NCBI GenBank assembly: GCA_043772355.1
Contig: JAYVGI010000213.1
Location: 1-6,342 of the forward strand
DNA: 6,342 bases
Direction: 5' to 3'
From: JAAFIP01 sp043772355
GTDB taxonomy: Bacteria > Pseudomonadota > Gammaproteobacteria > Burkholderiales > Burkholderiaceae_C
Shown here: positions 5,321 through 6,342 of the stretch, piece by piece
Position numbering within the stretch: the stretch's first letter is position 1
Layout of the letters: the number at the start of each line of letters is the position of its first letter
Notes under the pieces: model-generated
Told to the model about the DNA's origin: nothing
Seen by the model: only the letters and a program-made list of their open reading frames with translations
Databases searched by the model: none
Program-made: the position numbers and the translations under genes

Positions 5321-5349
5321 ACTGGACAGTGCCGAGTTCTCACGCAAGT

Positions 5350-5694
5350 CTAGTCAGTTTTTTGGGCAAGTCGCAGGTTAGACAACTCAATTGCCAATTC
5401 AATCCATTGGTTCATCAACAGCTTCAATCTCTCATAGTTCTTGAGCTGCTTGCGTACGGTAGGTAAATCCTTCTCCTTGACAAACTTGCTGCTGCCTTTG
5501 CCCTTGCGCGTATAGCTGATCTGGTAGTAGGGGCCGTGCTTTTGCGGTGGTGTCGCCTTGCAGCGGCAGCCCGGCGTGCCGCACACGTTGTACTGGGTGG
5601 ACAAACTGCCCGGGCGCAAATCCTCCAGGGCAATGAGCTCTTGCTTGAGCTTGTCGATCTGCCTGACCAAAGTGGCTTCGCGTCGATTGTCCAT
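5350..5694 (-). CDS. DUF6788-type small protein accompanying a transposase (114 aa)
   Basis: This short basic protein has a predicted helical coiled N-terminus (residues 5-26), then LRPGSLS (26-32) and the Cys cluster C38-GTPG-C43-R-C45 with H53 and GPYYQISY (54-61), and a second helical half (77-110). The Cys/His grouping suggests a metal-binding knuckle. I recall this pattern as the DUF6788 family, often seen beside transposases. The name is from memory and unverified. It is read divergently from the transposase across a 134-bp gap holding an operator-like palindrome, so a regulator or accessory DNA-binding role is possible but is only inference. The ATG at 5694 has no clear Shine-Dalgarno. 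Confidence 0.7.
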   Translation of the reverse strand: MDNRREATLVRQIDKLKQELIALEDLRPGSLSTQYNVCGTPGCRCKATPPQKHGPYYQISYTRKGKGSSKFVKEKDLPTVRKQLKNYERLKLLMNQWIELAIELSNLRLAQKTD

Positions 5695-5728
5695 GGCAAC
5701 AAAATAAATCTGTAGTTTTGATGCAAAA

Positions 5729-5737
5729 AGTATAGCA
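5729..5737 (-). promoter_or_regulatory. Extended -10 element, probable promoter of the DUF6788 gene
   Basis: TGCTATACT on the minus strand matches the extended -10 pattern TGN-TATAAT at all but one position. It sits about 35 nt upstream of the ATG at 5694. TTGTAA, 20 nt before TATACT, is a weak -35. The box overlaps the first half-site of the nearby repeat array. Confidence 0.4.
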
Positions 5738-5767
5738 TTACTTTGCCGATAGCATTACAATGCTATC
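5732..5767. promoter_or_regulatory. Operator-like array: perfect palindrome plus a third half-site
   Basis: GATAGCATT-AC-AATGCTATC at 5748-5767 is a perfect palindrome with 9-bp arms and a 2-nt centre. A third copy of ATAGCATT lies at 5732-5739 in direct orientation, 17 nt (centre spacing) from the copy at 5749-5756, and overlaps the extended -10 box of the leftward gene. Position between two divergent genes and the near two-turn-scale spacing suggest a dimeric repressor site controlling one or both. It could alternatively be a transposase binding site. Confidence 0.6.
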
Positions 5768-5816
5768 GTTATACGAAACGACATCACCCCTTCCTCAGCA
5801 CCCATCCCAACCGTCA

Positions 5817-5822
5817 AAGGAG
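5817..5822 (+). promoter_or_regulatory. Ribosome binding site of the transposase
   Basis: AAGGAG lies 6 nt before the ATG at 5829, close to ideal spacing. It fixes the start of the transposase reading frame, which runs beyond the window. Confidence 0.65.
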
Positions 5823-5828
5823 TGCCCC

Positions 5829-6342
5829 ATGCACCTTTGGTCTGCCTGGCTGCAAGCCGTCTACCAGTTGCGTCCGGCTTGCCGCCGCGCCCGCACCTTT
5901 GCTTGGCTGGTGCTGGCCTTGATGGGTTTGTGTTGCCGCTCAGATAACGCGGGCGTGACCAGCCTGGTGCGGGTGCTCCATTTGAGTGGCCAGGCCTACC
6001 ACCGCTTGCTGGCGCTGTTTCACAGCACCAGCCTGGACGTGGACGTGCTGACGGCCTGCTGGGCGCGCCTGTGCCTGGTGCTGTGTCGCCCCTATGAGGT
6101 CAATGGGCGCCTGGTCTGTATCGCCGATGGCATCAAAGCGCCCAAGGAGGGTCGGCGCATGCCGGGGGTCAAGTCCTTGCACCAGGAGTCCAGCGGTAAC
6201 ACCAAGCCGGAGTTCATCATGGGGCACTCTCTACAGGCGATGTCGATATTGGTGCATGCGGGTGTGGCTGGGGTGGCGGCGATTCCTTTGATCTCGCGTA
6301 TCCATGAGGGTCTGGTGCTGTCTAACCGGGACACCAAGACGC
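5829..6342 (+). CDS. DDE-type transposase, N-terminal part (171 aa, cut by window edge)
   Basis: The frame is open from the ATG at 5829 to the last base. The first ~75 residues are helical with several Arg/His (RPACRRARTF at 15-24) and likely bind DNA. Then comes LVCIAD100GIKAPKEGRRMPGVK, a strand ending in aspartate followed by a Lys/Arg-rich turn, and HQESSGNTKPEFIMGHSLQA (118-137). That is the layout of the first catalytic aspartate in RNase H-fold transposases of the IS701/DDE_5 kind. The remaining catalytic residues would lie outside the window. A clear ribosome binding site and unbroken frame suggest an intact gene. Together with the divergent DUF6788-like gene it forms an insertion element whose right end is not visible. 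The exact IS family is uncertain. Confidence 0.75.
   Translation, partial: MHLWSAWLQAVYQLRPACRRARTFAWLVLALMGLCCRSDNAGVTSLVRVLHLSGQAYHRLLALFHSTSLDVDVLTACWARLCLVLCRPYEVNGRLVCIADGIKAPKEGRRMPGVKSLHQESSGNTKPEFIMGHSLQAMSILVHAGVAGVAAIPLISRIHEGLVLSNRDTKT

Larger units (their letters stand above)
5321..6342. mobile_element. Insertion element (left boundary approximate, right end outside window)
   Basis: The element consists of a small Cys-cluster gene and a divergent transposase gene. The left edge must lie between dispersed motif copy A (ending 5320) and the DUF6788 stop at 5350, if the housekeeping DNA ends at that motif. No terminal inverted repeat can be confirmed because the other end is missing. 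It has landed just upstream of the MOSC gene without interrupting it. Confidence 0.55.

Noticed and set aside
5257..5343. 29-residue N-terminal extension of the MOSC protein
   Set aside because: It would translate the dispersed motif and the AT-rich leader. The family N-terminus starts at the ATG at 5256.

Overview
The window looks like chromosomal DNA of a betaproteobacterium, most likely family Comamonadaceae (Rhodoferax/Polaromonas-like). This rests on the GC-rich coding style, the order MFS transporter - ssb, a proteobacterial UbiA, and the kinds of dispersed intergenic repeats. The assignment is inference, because no search could be run.

Left part (1-1713) is accessory and comparatively AT-rich at its edge. 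It holds the tail of a rightward reading frame, a small convergent lipoprotein gene, and a leftward two-gene HEPN/MNT cassette (HI0074-type HepT plus MntA) whose reading frames overlap by 8 nt and which ends in a terminator-like hairpin. About 500 bp without a credible gene follows (1212-1713). It contains one copy of a short dispersed motif and a ~195-bp imperfect palindrome.

Central part (1714-4679) is housekeeping and reads rightward: a YajR-like MFS transporter lacking the C-terminal YAM domain, single-stranded DNA-binding protein (ssb), and 4-hydroxybenzoate polyprenyltransferase (ubiA). Between ssb and ubiA lies a ~200-bp palindromic element with perfect 37-nt arms. The end of ubiA overlaps tail-to-tail with a leftward MOSC-domain gene.

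Right part (5287-6342) is a mobile element. A small leftward DUF6788-type protein with a Cys cluster is divergent from a rightward DDE-type transposase that runs off the window. The 134-bp gap between them carries a perfect 9-bp-arm palindrome plus a third half-site overlapping an extended -10 box, which suggests shared control.

The most notable observations are: (1) the complete HepT RX4HXY and MntA GSX10DXD motifs, marking a probable AMPylation-controlled toxin-antitoxin pair; (2) one ~33-nt dispersed motif present three times, once inside the ubiA coding sequence; (3) two large palindromic elements of different sequence; and (4) the operator-like array in the divergent transposon promoter region. 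I see no CRISPR array, tRNA or rRNA.
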